Below the pieces are notes generated by a model. It was not told where the DNA came from. It made no database searches and saw nothing but the letters and a program-made list of their open reading frames with translations. A program made the translations under genes and the position numbers. Below are positions 53,475-62,501 of a stretch of DNA of 64,000 bases, piece by piece. How positions within the stretch are numbered: the stretch's first letter is position 1; each line of letters opens with the position of its first letter. The DNA is from Streptomyces flaveolus (GTDB taxonomy: Bacteria > Actinomycetota > Actinomycetes > Streptomycetales > Streptomycetaceae), in assembly GCF_000716535.1 (NCBI RefSeq), contig NZ_JNWV01000037.1, forward strand, positions 186,001-250,000. The letters are read 5' to 3'.

Positions 53475-54605
53475 TCACTCCTCCACGAGGAGCTTCTCGC
53501 GGAGCTGGGCCAGGGTGCGGGCCAGCAGGCGGGAGACGTGCATCTGCGAGATGCCGACCTCCTGCGCGATCTGCGACTGGGTCATGTTCCCGAAGAAGCG
53601 CAGCAGCAGGATCCGCTTCTCGCGCGGCGGCAGGTCCTCCAGCAGCGGCTTGAGGGACTCGCGGTACTCCACGCCCTCCAGCGCCTCGTCCTCGGCGCCC
53701 AGGGTGTCGGCGACCGCCGGTGACTCGTCGTCCGTGTCGGGGACGTCCAGCGACAGCGTGGAGTACGCGTTCGCGGACTCCAGGCCCTCCAGGACCTCCT
53801 CCTCGGAGATGGCGAGCTTCTCGGCCAGCTCGTGGACCGTCGGGGAACGGCCGTGCAGCTGGGACAGCTCGGCCGTCGCGGTGGTCAGCGCGAGCCGCAG
53901 CTCCTGGAGCCGGCGCGGTACGCGGACCGCCCAGCCCTTGTCGCGGAAGTGCCGCTTGATCTCGCCGACGACGGTCGGCGTGGCGTACGTGGAGAACTCC
54001 ACGCCACGCTCGGGGTCGAACCGGTCGACGGACTTGATGAGACCGATCGTGGCGACCTGGGTGAGGTCGTCCAGCGGCTCCCCGCGGTTGCGGAACCGGC
54101 GTGCCAGGTGCTCCACGAGCGGCAGGTGCATACGGACGAGCTGGTTGCGCAGCTCCGCGTACTCCGTGCTGCCCTCCGGCAGTGTGCGCAGCTCGACGAA
54201 CATCGCCCGCGCCCCGCTGCGGTCCTGGGGGTCGTGCTGTACTGCCTGCACGGCCTCCGTGCCCAGCGCGTCGTCCTCGGCGTATCGCTCGTGCTCGCTC
54301 ATCGTCCCGCCCGTAGCCCTTCCCCGAGCCCTGGCCCCCGCGCGGACGGCGGGTCCGGCGCCGTCGCGTGCCTTCGGTGGCGTGCCGGTGGCACCGTCAC
54401 CGTCGACCCGCGCGGAGTCGTCCTCCGGGTGCGGTCTGGCCTGCTCGGGGATGCCGTCGATGCCGTCCGCCATGCGCCGGGAACCGTCCCGGGGGCCCGC
54501 CCCGGAGGTCTCGGCGTCGCCCGACCAGGAGGCACCCCCGTCCCCGGTCGGCAGCTCCCGTGTGCCGCGCTCTTCGTCCCGCACCGGCCCGTCCCCGTTC
54601 CTCAC
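53475..54605 (-). CDS. sigH: SigB/SigF-family stress sigma factor SigH
   Basis: An osmotic/developmental stress sigma factor. Region 2 (PLVEHLARRFRNRGEPLDDL, QVATIGLIKSVDRFDP), region 3 and region 4 (NMTQSQIAQEVGISQMHVSR) are complete. Three in-frame starts are plausible: GTG 54605, which overlaps the anti-sigma stop (GTGA, 376 aa); ATG 54473 (332 aa); and ATG 54302 after GGGCGGGA (275 aa). S. coelicolor SigH is known in several sizes from alternative starts, so more than one may be used. The segment before 54302 is Pro/Gly/Asp-rich and poorly conserved in appearance. Confidence 0.9.
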   Translation of the reverse strand: MRNGDGPVRDEERGTRELPTGDGGASWSGDAETSGAGPRDGSRRMADGIDGIPEQARPHPEDDSARVDGDGATGTPPKARDGAGPAVRAGARARGRATGGTMSEHERYAEDDALGTEAVQAVQHDPQDRSGARAMFVELRTLPEGSTEYAELRNQLVRMHLPLVEHLARRFRNRGEPLDDLTQVATIGLIKSVDRFDPERGVEFSTYATPTVVGEIKRHFRDKGWAVRVPRRLQELRLALTTATAELSQLHGRSPTVHELAEKLAISEEEVLEGLESANAYSTLSLDVPDTDDESPAVADTLGAEDEALEGVEYRESLKPLLEDLPPREKRILLLRFFGNMTQSQIAQEVGISQMHVSRLLARTLAQLREKLLVEE

Positions 54606-55018
54606 GCCGGCCCGGGGCCGGCGCCACGCTGTTTGTAGAGGCTGATCGACACCGTCTTGTCCTCGTCCACGGCGGACGAGACCTTGCCCGCGAGGGCCGA
54701 CAGCACGGTCCAGGCGAAGGTGTCCCGCGAGGGGGCGTGGCCGTCCGTGGTCGGCGCCGACACCGTGACTTCCAGTGAGTCGTCGACGAGCCGGAAGACA
54801 CAGCTCAGCACCGAGCCGGGCACGGCTTGCTGGAGCAGGATCGCGCAGGCCTCGTCCACGGCGATGCGCAGGTCCTCGATCTCGTCCAGGGTGAAGTCCA
54901 AGCGGGCCGCGAGACCGGCCGTGGCCGTCCGCAGCACCGACAGGTAGGCACCCGCGGCCGGCAGCCGGACTTCCACGAAGTCCTGGTTCGCCGCGGGCTC
55001 GCCTGCGATCTGGGACAC
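54602..55018 (-). CDS. ushX: anti-sigma factor of SigH (RsbW-like kinase fold)
   Basis: A 138-aa HATPase-fold anti-sigma factor. The ATP-lid motifs are visible as LRIAVDEACAILLQQAVPG (N-box-like region, with Ala-Cys in place of Glu-Asn) and an SVSSAVDEDKTVSISLYK C-terminus. It binds and inactivates SigH. GTG 55018 is preferred because GGAGG lies 5 nt upstream; the in-frame ATG at 55030 would add four residues but has no ribosome-binding site. The stop overlaps the sigH start. The S. coelicolor equivalent is called UshX or PrsH. Confidence 0.88.
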   Translation of the reverse strand: MSQIAGEPAANQDFVEVRLPAAGAYLSVLRTATAGLAARLDFTLDEIEDLRIAVDEACAILLQQAVPGSVLSCVFRLVDDSLEVTVSAPTTDGHAPSRDTFAWTVLSALAGKVSSAVDEDKTVSISLYKQRGAGPGPA

Positions 55019-55430
55019 CCTCACCTCCATGGTGGTACAAGCTTTACAGGGCCGAGGGTCGCCCCCCGGGGTAACGCGTAGATGGTTCAAGCGGTGACGC
55101 TATCGCGCTCCGAACGTTTCTGTCCCCGGGACCCCAACCCCCTGGCGTCACTCACAGTAAAGCTGTGGATACGCTCCGTGTCTAGGGGGTTTGCGTGCCC
55201 AAATGGGAAGAGCGCGCGCCGGGTTGACGTACCCAGACGTCAGACGCTCGAACCGTCGTGCGGCAGCCGCCGCATGCAGTGTCACACGAGAACGCGGTCG
55301 GACGGGACGCTCCCGGGGAGAACGCTCTCAATGACACGGTCGAAGGGGCACTTCAGGGGACGCGGTCGTGGGCACTCCGGGACGATGCTCGAAGCGCGCC
55401 CGGAAGCGGTCGGGGCAGGGATCGGACAGG
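55019..55430. other. 412-bp region upstream of the anti-sigma/sigH operon
   Basis: It contains no intact gene. It should hold the several promoters expected for the sigH operon; stretches such as GTAAAGCTTGTACC and AGAAACGTTC on the minus strand are AT-richer, but no element could be assigned securely. Open frames across it are GC artefacts. Confidence 0.45.
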
Positions 55431-55691
55431 TCAGACGAGTACGTGGTCCACGAAGCACCACCGCCAGTCCTCGCCGGGCTCGAAGGTCCGCATCACCGGA
55501 TGACCGGACTGCGCGTGGTGCTCCGTCGCGTGCCGACCCGGCGAGGAGTCGCAGCAGCCGACGTGGCCGCAGCTGAGGCACAGCCGCAGCTGGACCGGGT
55601 TCGTGCCGTCCCGCAGGCACTCCGGACAGGTCTCGTCGAGCGGCTCCGGTTCCGGGTGCGGCAGCGCGTCGGCGTGCGTGCACTGTTTCAT
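55431..55691 (-). CDS. UBP-type zinc-finger protein
   Basis: An 86-aa protein that is a stand-alone UBP (ubiquitin-hydrolase-type) zinc finger. The ligand pattern C-x-H ... CPEC ... CLSCGHVGCCDS ... H-x3-H-x6-H runs through the protein, and the tail PGEDWRWCFVDHVLV is typical. In eukaryotes the domain binds ubiquitin C-termini; the role of bacterial copies is unknown. TAATCT is 7 nt before ATG 55691 on the minus strand, suggesting a leaderless message. It is divergent, by 60 nt, from the CPA1 antiporter gene. Confidence 0.9.
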   Translation of the reverse strand: MKQCTHADALPHPEPEPLDETCPECLRDGTNPVQLRLCLSCGHVGCCDSSPGRHATEHHAQSGHPVMRTFEPGEDWRWCFVDHVLV

Positions 55692-55751
55692 GATTGCCAG
55701 ATTACGACGGTTGTGCGGGTTGCCGCGCGAAAGACGAGGGTGGGCGAGGAC

Positions 55752-57335
55752 ATGGACGTGATGCCCCTGCTGGTACTGGTGGCGGGCAGTGCCGCGGTGG
55801 CCGCGGCGGCCCGGCGCACCCCGGCGCCGGCGCCCCTGCTGCTGGTCGCGGTCGGTCTGGCGGTCTCCTACATCCCCGGCGTGCCGTCCTACACCCTCGA
55901 TCCGCACATCGTCCTCCCGCTGCTGCTGCCCCCGTTGCTGTACACCTCGGCGAGCGACAGCTCCTACCTCGGCCTGCGGGCGCAGATGCGGCCGGTGGCG
56001 CTGCTCTCGGTGGGATACGTGCTCTTCGCGACCGTGGCCGTCGGCTGGGCCGCCTACCTGCTCATCCCCGGCCTGCCGCTGACCGCCGCGCTGGTGCTGG
56101 GCGCGGTGGTGGCACCGCCGGACGCGGTCGCCGCCACGGCGGTCGCGCGCCGGGTGGGCCTGCCGTCCCGGATCACCACCGTCCTCCAGGGCGAGTCCCT
56201 GCTGAACGACGCCACGGCGATCACCGCCTACAAGGTGGCGCTCGGCGCCGCCATCGGGGAAGGGGCCACCTGGGCGGGCGGGATCCGCGAGTTCGCGCTC
56301 GCCGCGGTCGGCGGTGTCGGGATCGGTCTCGTCCTCATGGCGCCCCTGCACTGGCTGCGCACCCACCTGACCGAGCCCCTCCTGCAGAACACGCTCTCCC
56401 TGCTCATCCCGTTCGTCGCCTACGGGGTCGCCGAGCAGGCGCACGCCTCCGGGGTGCTCGCGGTGGTGGTCGTCGCCCTGTACCTCGGCCACCGCGCGTG
56501 GGAGGTCGACTTCGCCACCCGCCTCCAGGAGGCGGCGGTGTGGAAGATGGTCGCCTTCGTGCTGGAGTCCGCGGTGTTCGCCCTGATCGGTCTGCAACTG
56601 CCGATCGTCCTGAAGCGGCTCGGGGAGTACGAGGGCGCCTCCGCCGCCTGGTACGCGGTCGCGGTCTTCCTGGTCGTGGTGGTGGCCCGGTTCGTCTGGG
56701 TCTACCCGGCCACCTTCCTGCCCCGGATCATGTCGAAGCGCATCAGGGAGCGCGAGCAGGATCCCACCTGGCGGGGCGCGATGGTCACCTCGTGGGCCGG
56801 CATGCGCGGTGTCGTCTCCCTGGCCATCGCCTTCGCCATCCCGCCGAGCATGCCCGCCGGCCCACGCAACCTGATCCTCTTCCTGACCTTCACCACCGTC
56901 ATCTCCACCCTCGTCGTGCAGGGCGTGACGCTGCCGCCGCTGATCCGGCTGCTGAAGTTCCCCGGCCGCGACCGGCAGGCCGAGACGCTCGCCGAGGCCA
57001 ACGCCCAGGCACAGGCCTCCCGGGCCGCCGAGGCCCGGCTCGACGAACTCCTCTCCGACGAGCGCAACGCCCTGCCACAGCCGCTCGCCGACCGGCTCCG
57101 CATGGTCCTGGAGCGCCGCCGCAACGCCGTCTGGGAACGGCTCGGGCAGGTCAACCCGATCACCGGCGAGTCCGTGGACGACACCTACCGCCGGCTGTCC
57201 CGCGAGATGATCAGCGCCGAGCGCGAGGTCTTCGTCCGGCTCCGCGACCTGCGCTACATCGACGACGAGATGCTGCGCGCCCTGCTCAGACGCCTTGACC
57301 TGGAGGAGGCGGCGGCCTACCGGGAGGCCGGTTAG
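55752..57335 (+). CDS. CPA1-family Na+/H+ antiporter
   Basis: A 527-aa membrane exchanger with about 12 helices in the first 410 residues. The ion-binding regions are APPDAVAATAVARRVG, with the following GESLLNDATAIT (the conserved ND pair), and WAGMRGVVSLAIAFAIP near residue 355. A charged C-terminal cytoplasmic domain of about 110 residues (LLSDERNALPQPLADRLRMV) is probably regulatory. ATG 55752 has GCGAGG a few bases upstream. Its stop codon overlaps the stop of the convergent downstream gene. Confidence 0.93.
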   Translation: MDVMPLLVLVAGSAAVAAAARRTPAPAPLLLVAVGLAVSYIPGVPSYTLDPHIVLPLLLPPLLYTSASDSSYLGLRAQMRPVALLSVGYVLFATVAVGWAAYLLIPGLPLTAALVLGAVVAPPDAVAATAVARRVGLPSRITTVLQGESLLNDATAITAYKVALGAAIGEGATWAGGIREFALAAVGGVGIGLVLMAPLHWLRTHLTEPLLQNTLSLLIPFVAYGVAEQAHASGVLAVVVVALYLGHRAWEVDFATRLQEAAVWKMVAFVLESAVFALIGLQLPIVLKRLGEYEGASAAWYAVAVFLVVVVARFVWVYPATFLPRIMSKRIREREQDPTWRGAMVTSWAGMRGVVSLAIAFAIPPSMPAGPRNLILFLTFTTVISTLVVQGVTLPPLIRLLKFPGRDRQAETLAEANAQAQASRAAEARLDELLSDERNALPQPLADRLRMVLERRRNAVWERLGQVNPITGESVDDTYRRLSREMISAEREVFVRLRDLRYIDDEMLRALLRRLDLEEAAAYREAG

Positions 57336-58252
57336 CGCTCCGGGGCCGTGGTCGCGGGTTCCGGGAACGGCCGGCCCGTGACCACGGCGGCGACCGTCGT
57401 CCCGCGCGCGAAGGCGTTCTCTTCCGCCAGGGCGACGAGTCCGAACAGCAACTTGGCGACATAAAGGCGCTCGACGGGCAGCCCGTGCCGCTGCTCGAAG
57501 TCCTGTGCGAACGTCTCGAGTTCCGGTGTCGTACGGGCGTAACCGCCGCCGTGGAAGCGGTCGTCCAGGGACCAGGTGCCGCGCCGGGCGCCGAAGGCAC
57601 GTTCCTGCAGGGCCTGTACTTCGGCCTCCAGGAAGCCGCCCTTCAGGACCGGGACGCCGAGCGCGCGCTGGCCGGCCGCGAGTCCGGCGGCGAGGCCCGC
57701 GAGGGTGCCGCCGGTGCCACACGCGACGGCGACGACGTCGGCCTGGCCGCGCAGTTCCGTGCCGAGGGCGCGGCAGCCGCGCACCGCCTCGGCGTTGCTG
57801 CCGCCCTCGGGTACGACGTACGCGTCCTCGGCGCCGCACGCGCGCAGGATCTCGGCCAGGGTCCCCGGTTCGGTCTTGCGGCGATATGTCGATCTGTCGA
57901 CGAAGTGCAGTCGCATGCCGTCGGCCGCACACCGGGCCAGGGACGGGTTGAGCGGGCGGTCGGCGAGCTCCTGGCCGCGGACCACGCCCGTGGTCGGCAG
58001 GCCCAGCAGACGGCCCGCGGCGGCGGTGGCCCGCAGGTGGTTGGAGTAGGCCCCGCCGAAGGTGACCAGGGCGCGGCCGTCGGCCGCCGCGATGTTCGGC
58101 ACCAGCTTGCGCCACTTGTTGCCGATCAGCTGCGGGTGGATGAGGTCGTCGCGCTTGAGCAGCAGCCGGAGCCCACGGCGCTCGAACCGGCCGTCCCGCA
58201 CCTCGCGGAGGGGCGAGGGGAGGCGGGGGCTGAGCGGGTCGGCGCTGGTCAC
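57332..58252 (-). CDS. PLP-dependent D-cysteine desulfhydrase/ACC deaminase-like
   Basis: A 306-aa fold-type II PLP enzyme. The Schiff-base lysine is in LIGNKWRKL (near residue 47), the phosphate loop in TFGGAYSNHLRATAAAG, and a second glycine loop in VACGTGGTLAGLAAGL. This matches the ACC deaminase/D-cysteine desulfhydrase family; the residues that separate the two activities cannot be judged by eye. The GTG at 58252 is used; no ribosome-binding site is seen. The stop codon (TAA) shares bases with the TAG of the convergent antiporter gene. Confidence 0.87.
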   Translation of the reverse strand: MTSADPLSPRLPSPLREVRDGRFERRGLRLLLKRDDLIHPQLIGNKWRKLVPNIAAADGRALVTFGGAYSNHLRATAAAGRLLGLPTTGVVRGQELADRPLNPSLARCAADGMRLHFVDRSTYRRKTEPGTLAEILRACGAEDAYVVPEGGSNAEAVRGCRALGTELRGQADVVAVACGTGGTLAGLAAGLAAGQRALGVPVLKGGFLEAEVQALQERAFGARRGTWSLDDRFHGGGYARTTPELETFAQDFEQRHGLPVERLYVAKLLFGLVALAEENAFARGTTVAAVVTGRPFPEPATTAPER

Positions 58253-58325
58253 GGCTTCATTGTCGCCCGGTACGGGGGGTGGACGGGGGTGGGGTCACCC
58301 ACCGGCGCCGACGGGGTTGCGCTGA

Positions 58326-58355
58326 GCGCCCCGAGGGGGCGGGACTGCGCGGCCG
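58326..58355 (-). repeat. degenerate copy of the 7942 intergenic repeat
   Basis: On the minus strand the segment CCGCGCAGTCCCGCCCCC resembles the core GTCGCGCAGTTCCCCGCGCCCC seen at 7942-7980, with several differences. It lies after the amidase gene stop. Confidence 0.4.
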
Positions 58356-58402
58356 GCCGCGGCGGACCGGCGCGGCCCACGGACGGCCCCACCCCCACGG
58401 CG

Positions 58403-58996
58403 CTAGTCCTTCAGCCGTTCCCGCACCCGCTCCCTCAGCCAGGACATCTCGAAGCCGCGGGGGTCCACCTTCCCCGGCTGCCACTCCCGGTGGCCGATGA
58501 CCGACCGTTCCGTCCACCCGTGGTGCCGGCACAGCGCCGCCGCCACCCGCTCGATCGCCTCCAGCTGTTCCGCCGGCCACGGGTCCTCCCCGTCGCCGAG
58601 GTTCTCGCACTCGAAGCCGTAGAAGTGCCGGTTGCCGTCGGTGTTGGCCTCGTTGTCCGGCGGCAGCCCCTTCTCGGCGATCACCGCGCGCAGCACCTCG
58701 TCGTCCCCGAGCCCGGCGTGGTTGGCGCGGCCGTAACCGACCAGGTGGACCGTGCCGTCCTTGGTGATCACGCCGTGGCACAGCGGTCCCGGCAGGTCCG
58801 GGTGACCGTCCCGGCACACCTCCACCGTGCGCGCGCTGCCCTTGGTCACCGTGTGGTGGATCATCACGCCGTGGACCGGACCCCAGGGGCCCTTGTGGTT
58901 GCGGTTGTGGTGCTGCCAGTCGCCGACCTCCACGACCGTGACGCCCTCCGCGATGAGAGCGTCCAGGAACCCGCTCGCCGACATGGGTGGGGCCAT
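58403..58996 (-). CDS. N-acetylmuramoyl-L-alanine amidase (Amidase_2/PGRP)
   Basis: A 197-aa amidase that cleaves the bond between muramic acid and the stem peptide. The zinc ligands fit VMIHHTVTKG (first His), the second His in VIGHREWQPGKVDP, and the Asp there; the substrate-groove YGFECENLGDG is typical. No signal peptide is seen, so it is either exported by another route or used on cytoplasmic or released wall fragments. AAGGAG lies 7 nt before ATG 58996. It is divergent from eshA. Confidence 0.9.
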   Translation of the reverse strand: MAPPMSASGFLDALIAEGVTVVEVGDWQHHNRNHKGPWGPVHGVMIHHTVTKGSARTVEVCRDGHPDLPGPLCHGVITKDGTVHLVGYGRANHAGLGDDEVLRAVIAEKGLPPDNEANTDGNRHFYGFECENLGDGEDPWPAEQLEAIERVAAALCRHHGWTERSVIGHREWQPGKVDPRGFEMSWLRERVRERLKD

Positions 58997-59294
58997 GCCC
59001 GACTCCTTCGTGCCGTGCCCGTGCGGCCGCCGGTCGCGGCCGCCGGATGTCCTGCCTGCTTCTACCGAAACCGGACGTCCCGGAACACATCGTTCGTACG
59101 GTGTGCGAGCCGATCCGGACAGACGGGGCATGCCGAGCGGGTCGGGGCGAGGTCCCCCGTTGTGCCCAGTAATCCGATGATCCATTCCCGCTCTTTCGGG
59201 TAATGGCGCGGGCACGCGCCGTGATGGGACGCTCGATGCGAGACCGGTGCCCGGTGCGCTTCGGCACCGGGCATACATGGGAGGGCATTTCTCT

Positions 59295-60701
59295 ATGTCG
59301 GTAGGCGAAGAGGTCCGCACGGATCAGGGCAGGCCGCAGCAGTCCCTCGGGACGGCGGCCGCGCGGAACCTGGCCACCACCACCAAGTCCGTTCCGCAGA
59401 TGCAGGAGATCAGCTCCCGCTGGCTGCTGCGCACGCTTCCCTGGGTGGACGTCCAGGGCGGCACGTACCGGGTGAACCGGCGCCTCACGTACGCCGTCGG
59501 CGACGGCCGGATCACCTTCGTGAAGACCGGCAACCAGGTGGAGGTCATCCCGAACGAACTGGGCGAGCTGCCGGCCCTGCGGTCCTACGAGGACGAGGAG
59601 GTGCTGACCGAGCTGGCCCGCCGTTGCCGGCAGCGCGACTTCGCGCCCGGCGAAGTGATCGCCGACTTCGGCAACCAGACGGACGAGGTCTACCTGCTCG
59701 CCCACGGCCGGGTGGAGAAGGTCGGCACGGGTCCCTACGGCGACGACGCCGTCCTCGGTGTCCTCGCCGACGGCGCCTACTTCGGCGACCAGGCGCTGGT
59801 CGACCCGGAGGCGATCTGGGAGTACACCGTCCGCGCGGACACCTCGACCACGGTGCTGATCCTCAGCCGCCAGGACTTCCAGCAGGTCGCGGAGCGCTCC
59901 GACTCGCTGCGCGCGCACCTGGAACGGCTGCGCTCGATCCCCGAGCAGCGGACCAACAAGTACGGGGAGAAGGCGGTCGAGCTGGCGGCCGGCCACTCCG
60001 GCGAGCCCGACATCCCGCACACCTTCGTGGACTACGAGCCACGGCCCCGCGAGTACGAACTGAGCATCGCGCAGACCGTGCTGCGCATCCACTCGCGCGT
60101 GGCCGACCTCTACAACCAGCCGATGAACCAGACCGAGCAGCAGCTGCGGCTCACGGTCGAGGCGCTGAAGGAGCGCCAGGAGCACGAGCTGGTCAACAAC
60201 CCGGAGTTCGGTCTGCTCAGCAACTGCGAGTACGACCAGCGGATCCAGCCGCACGACGGCGTGCCGAGCCCGGACGACCTGGACGAGCTGCTCAGCCGCC
60301 GCCGCGGCACCAAGCTCCTCCTGGCCCACCCGCGCGCCATCGCCGCGATCGGGCGGGAGCTGAACAAGCGGGGACTGGTCCCGGAGACCATCGACATCGC
60401 CGGCAACCGCATCCCCACCTGGCGCGGGGTGCCGATCTACCCGTGCAACAAGATCCCGATCAGCGACGCCCGCACGACCTCCATCATCGCCATGCGTACC
60501 GGCGAGGCCGACCAGGGCGTCATCGGCCTCAGGCAGTCCGGCATCCCGGACGAGATCGAGCCGAGCCTGTCCGTCCGGTTCATGGGGATCAACGAGCAGG
60601 CCATCATCAAGTACCTGGTGACGGCGTACTACTCGGCCGCGGTCCTGGTGCCCGACGCGCTCGGCGTGCTGGAGAACGTCGAGATCGGTCGATGGAGGTG
60701 A
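59295..60701 (+). CDS. eshA: EshA: family 2B encapsulin shell protein with cyclic-nucleotide-binding domain
   Basis: A 468-aa protein that assembles into large particles. The first ~100 residues ([21 protein letters not shown]) and residues after ~235 form the HK97-like capsid fold of family 2 encapsulins. Between them lies an inserted cNMP-binding domain (about 100-225: [28 protein letters not shown]). The arginine that normally holds the cyclic phosphate (FGE.AL..RxR) is absent. In S. coelicolor and S. griseus EshA affects ppGpp level, growth and antibiotic production. GGAGGG lies about 9 nt before ATG 59295. A prenyl synthase follows as the likely cargo. Confidence 0.92.
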   Translation: MSVGEEVRTDQGRPQQSLGTAAARNLATTTKSVPQMQEISSRWLLRTLPWVDVQGGTYRVNRRLTYAVGDGRITFVKTGNQVEVIPNELGELPALRSYEDEEVLTELARRCRQRDFAPGEVIADFGNQTDEVYLLAHGRVEKVGTGPYGDDAVLGVLADGAYFGDQALVDPEAIWEYTVRADTSTTVLILSRQDFQQVAERSDSLRAHLERLRSIPEQRTNKYGEKAVELAAGHSGEPDIPHTFVDYEPRPREYELSIAQTVLRIHSRVADLYNQPMNQTEQQLRLTVEALKERQEHELVNNPEFGLLSNCEYDQRIQPHDGVPSPDDLDELLSRRRGTKLLLAHPRAIAAIGRELNKRGLVPETIDIAGNRIPTWRGVPIYPCNKIPISDARTTSIIAMRTGEADQGVIGLRQSGIPDEIEPSLSVRFMGINEQAIIKYLVTAYYSAAVLVPDALGVLENVEIGRWR

Positions 60702-60813
60702 CGTTTCCGCACGTCGCGGCCGTGTCCCCGCCCTCCGGGGCGGGTAGGCCCTCGGGGTACGCGTCCGGCAGAGCCGGTGACGGCGTACTCCGCGGACCTG
60801 GCGAGGGGGAGGC

Positions 60814-61959
60814 ATGGCCGAGTTCATGACGGAGACCGAAGAGCGTTCCCCCGGTGTGCCGCGTCCCGGCACACCGGGGGAGCCACCGGAGAAGGCCGGG
60901 GGCGGCGCCGCCGGTCCGCTCGACGGGCAGGAGGCGGCGGCCCAGCTGGAGCGCGCCCGGGCGCTGGTCGACCCGGAGTTGCGCGCGGCCGTCGAGTCGC
61001 TGCCCGGCTCCATGCGCCGGATCGCGCGCTACCACTTCGGCTGGCAGCAGGCCGACGGCACCCCGGCGGCGGGCAACGCGGGCAAGGCGATCAGACCCGC
61101 GCTCGTGCTGGCGGCCGCCGCCGCGCTCGGCGGTCCGGCGGCCCGCACGGCGGCCGTCCCGGCGGCAGCGGCGGTCGAACTGGTCCACAACTTCACGCTG
61201 TTGCACGACGACGTGATGGACCGGGACACCACCCGCCGCCACCGGCCGACGGCGTGGACCGTGTTCGGCGACGCCGACGCGATCCTCGCCGGGGACGCCC
61301 TCCAGGCGCTGGCCCTGCGGCTGCTCGCCGAGGATGCGCACCCGGCCTCCGTGCCGGCCGCGGCCCGGCTCGCGGCCTGTGTCGTGGAGCTGTGCGAGGG
61401 CCAGCACACCGACACCGACCTGGAGCGTCGCGCGCCGGACGCGGTCACCCTGGACGAGGTGCTCGCGATGGCCGAGGCCAAGACCGGCGCCCTGCTGGGC
61501 TGTGCCTGCGCGCTCGGTGCGCTGTACGCGGGCGCGGACGAGGAGGAGGTGGCCGCGCTGGACGGCTTCGGCCGGCAGGCCGGGCTCGCCTTCCAGCTCA
61601 TCGACGACGTCATCGGCATATGGGGAGACCCGCGGCACACCGGCAAGCCGGCCGGCGCGGATCTCGCCGCCCGCAAGAAGTCCCTGCCGGTGGTGGCGGC
61701 GCTCACCTCCGGCACCCCGGCGGCGGCCGAGCTCGCCGCGCTGTACGGGACGCCGTCCCGCGAGGGGGACGCGGAGGCCGGGGAGATCGCGCGGACGGCG
61801 CTGGCGGTGGAGCGGGCCGGCGGCCGGGACTGGGCGCAGGCCGAGGCGGCCGACCGGATGGCCCGGGCCATGCAGGAGCTGGCCCGCGCGGTCCCCGATC
61901 CGGAGGCGGCGGGCGGTCTGCTGGCGCTCGCCGAGTTCGTGACCCGGCGCACCAGCTGA
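60814..61959 (+). CDS. polyprenyl diphosphate synthase (probable encapsulin cargo)
   Basis: A 381-aa trans-isoprenyl diphosphate synthase. The first aspartate-rich motif is DDVMD in LLHDDVMDRDTTRRHRPT (near residue 135), GQHTDTDLE is at mid-protein, and the second motif is LIDDVIGIWGD. The first ~40 residues are Gly/Pro/Glu-rich and disordered (GVPRPGTPGEPPEKAGGG), as in cargo-loading segments of family 2 encapsulin enzymes. The chain length is not predictable by eye. AGGGGGAGG precedes ATG 60814. It lies 112 nt after eshA in the same direction, and a terminator follows. Confidence 0.92.
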   Translation: MAEFMTETEERSPGVPRPGTPGEPPEKAGGGAAGPLDGQEAAAQLERARALVDPELRAAVESLPGSMRRIARYHFGWQQADGTPAAGNAGKAIRPALVLAAAAALGGPAARTAAVPAAAAVELVHNFTLLHDDVMDRDTTRRHRPTAWTVFGDADAILAGDALQALALRLLAEDAHPASVPAAARLAACVVELCEGQHTDTDLERRAPDAVTLDEVLAMAEAKTGALLGCACALGALYAGADEEEVAALDGFGRQAGLAFQLIDDVIGIWGDPRHTGKPAGADLAARKKSLPVVAALTSGTPAAAELAALYGTPSREGDAEAGEIARTALAVERAGGRDWAQAEAADRMARAMQELARAVPDPEAAGGLLALAEFVTRRTS

Positions 61960-62051
61960 GGCCGCCCGTCCCGGCGGCCGAGCAGACCCCGGAGTCCCCG
62001 GGCCCGTGCGGCTCCTGACCCCGCACGGTCATCGGGGGCTCCGGCCCGGCG

Positions 62052-62081
62052 GGCCCCGCACAGCCCACTGTGTGCGGGGCC
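62052..62081 (+). terminator. terminator after the prenyl synthase gene
   Basis: An 11-bp perfect stem GGCCCCGCACA/TGTGCGGGGCC region (62052-62062 and 62071-62081) with an 8-nt loop, about 90 nt after the stop codon. Confidence 0.65.
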
Positions 62082-62157
62082 GCCGATCCCTCGACGACGG
62101 ACGTCGGGGGCATCGCGGAAAGGAGCGGAGCGGGCGGTACCGATCTACCCTGAGGAC

Positions 62158-62466
62158 ATGGACAGCGAGGAACACGTCTGTCCCGTCTGCGGACAGCCCG
62201 TGGAAACGGTCGTCAAGCGGCACAAGACCCTGGGCGCCTGGGTGCCGGTCTGGGGCCCCGGTCCCTGCCGCAACCCGGATTGCGCGGCGTACGCCGAGAC
62301 CGGCCGTCCCGCGGACTCCGGCCGATCCGCTGAGACCGGCCGATCCGGCCGGAGTGGCCCCCGGCCCGCCGGGCACGAGCGGTCCGCCGATGCGCAGGAA
62401 CGGCCGGGTGGCGGCAGCGGTCCGGAGGACCCGTCGGCGGCGGGCACCGAGAACAGCGCCGTCTGA
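62158..62466 (+). CDS. small zinc-ribbon protein
   Basis: A 102-aa protein. An N-terminal zinc ribbon (CPVCG near residue 8; CRNPDC near residue 37) is followed by a ~55-residue low-complexity Gly/Ser/Arg/Glu tail that is probably disordered. The function is unknown. ATG 62158 has TACCCT (62146-62151) exactly 6 nt upstream and no ribosome-binding site, so it is likely leaderless. It lies 77 nt after the terminator of the prenyl-synthase gene. Confidence 0.72.
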   Translation: MDSEEHVCPVCGQPVETVVKRHKTLGAWVPVWGPGPCRNPDCAAYAETGRPADSGRSAETGRSGRSGPRPAGHERSADAQERPGGGSGPEDPSAAGTENSAV

Positions 62467-62501
62467 GCAGGGGGCGGGCGGGGGCGCCGTAGCGTGGGCG
62501 C

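Noticed and set aside
55189..55212. GTTT and GGGAAG spaced like a SigB-type promoter, forward strand
   Set aside because: It points away from the sigH operon, the spacing is short, and no forward gene begins nearby.
58257..61013. A 918-codon open frame antisense to eshA and the amidase
   Set aside because: It has arginine/glycine/alanine-rich shadow composition, and every recognisable motif lies on the genes of the other frames.
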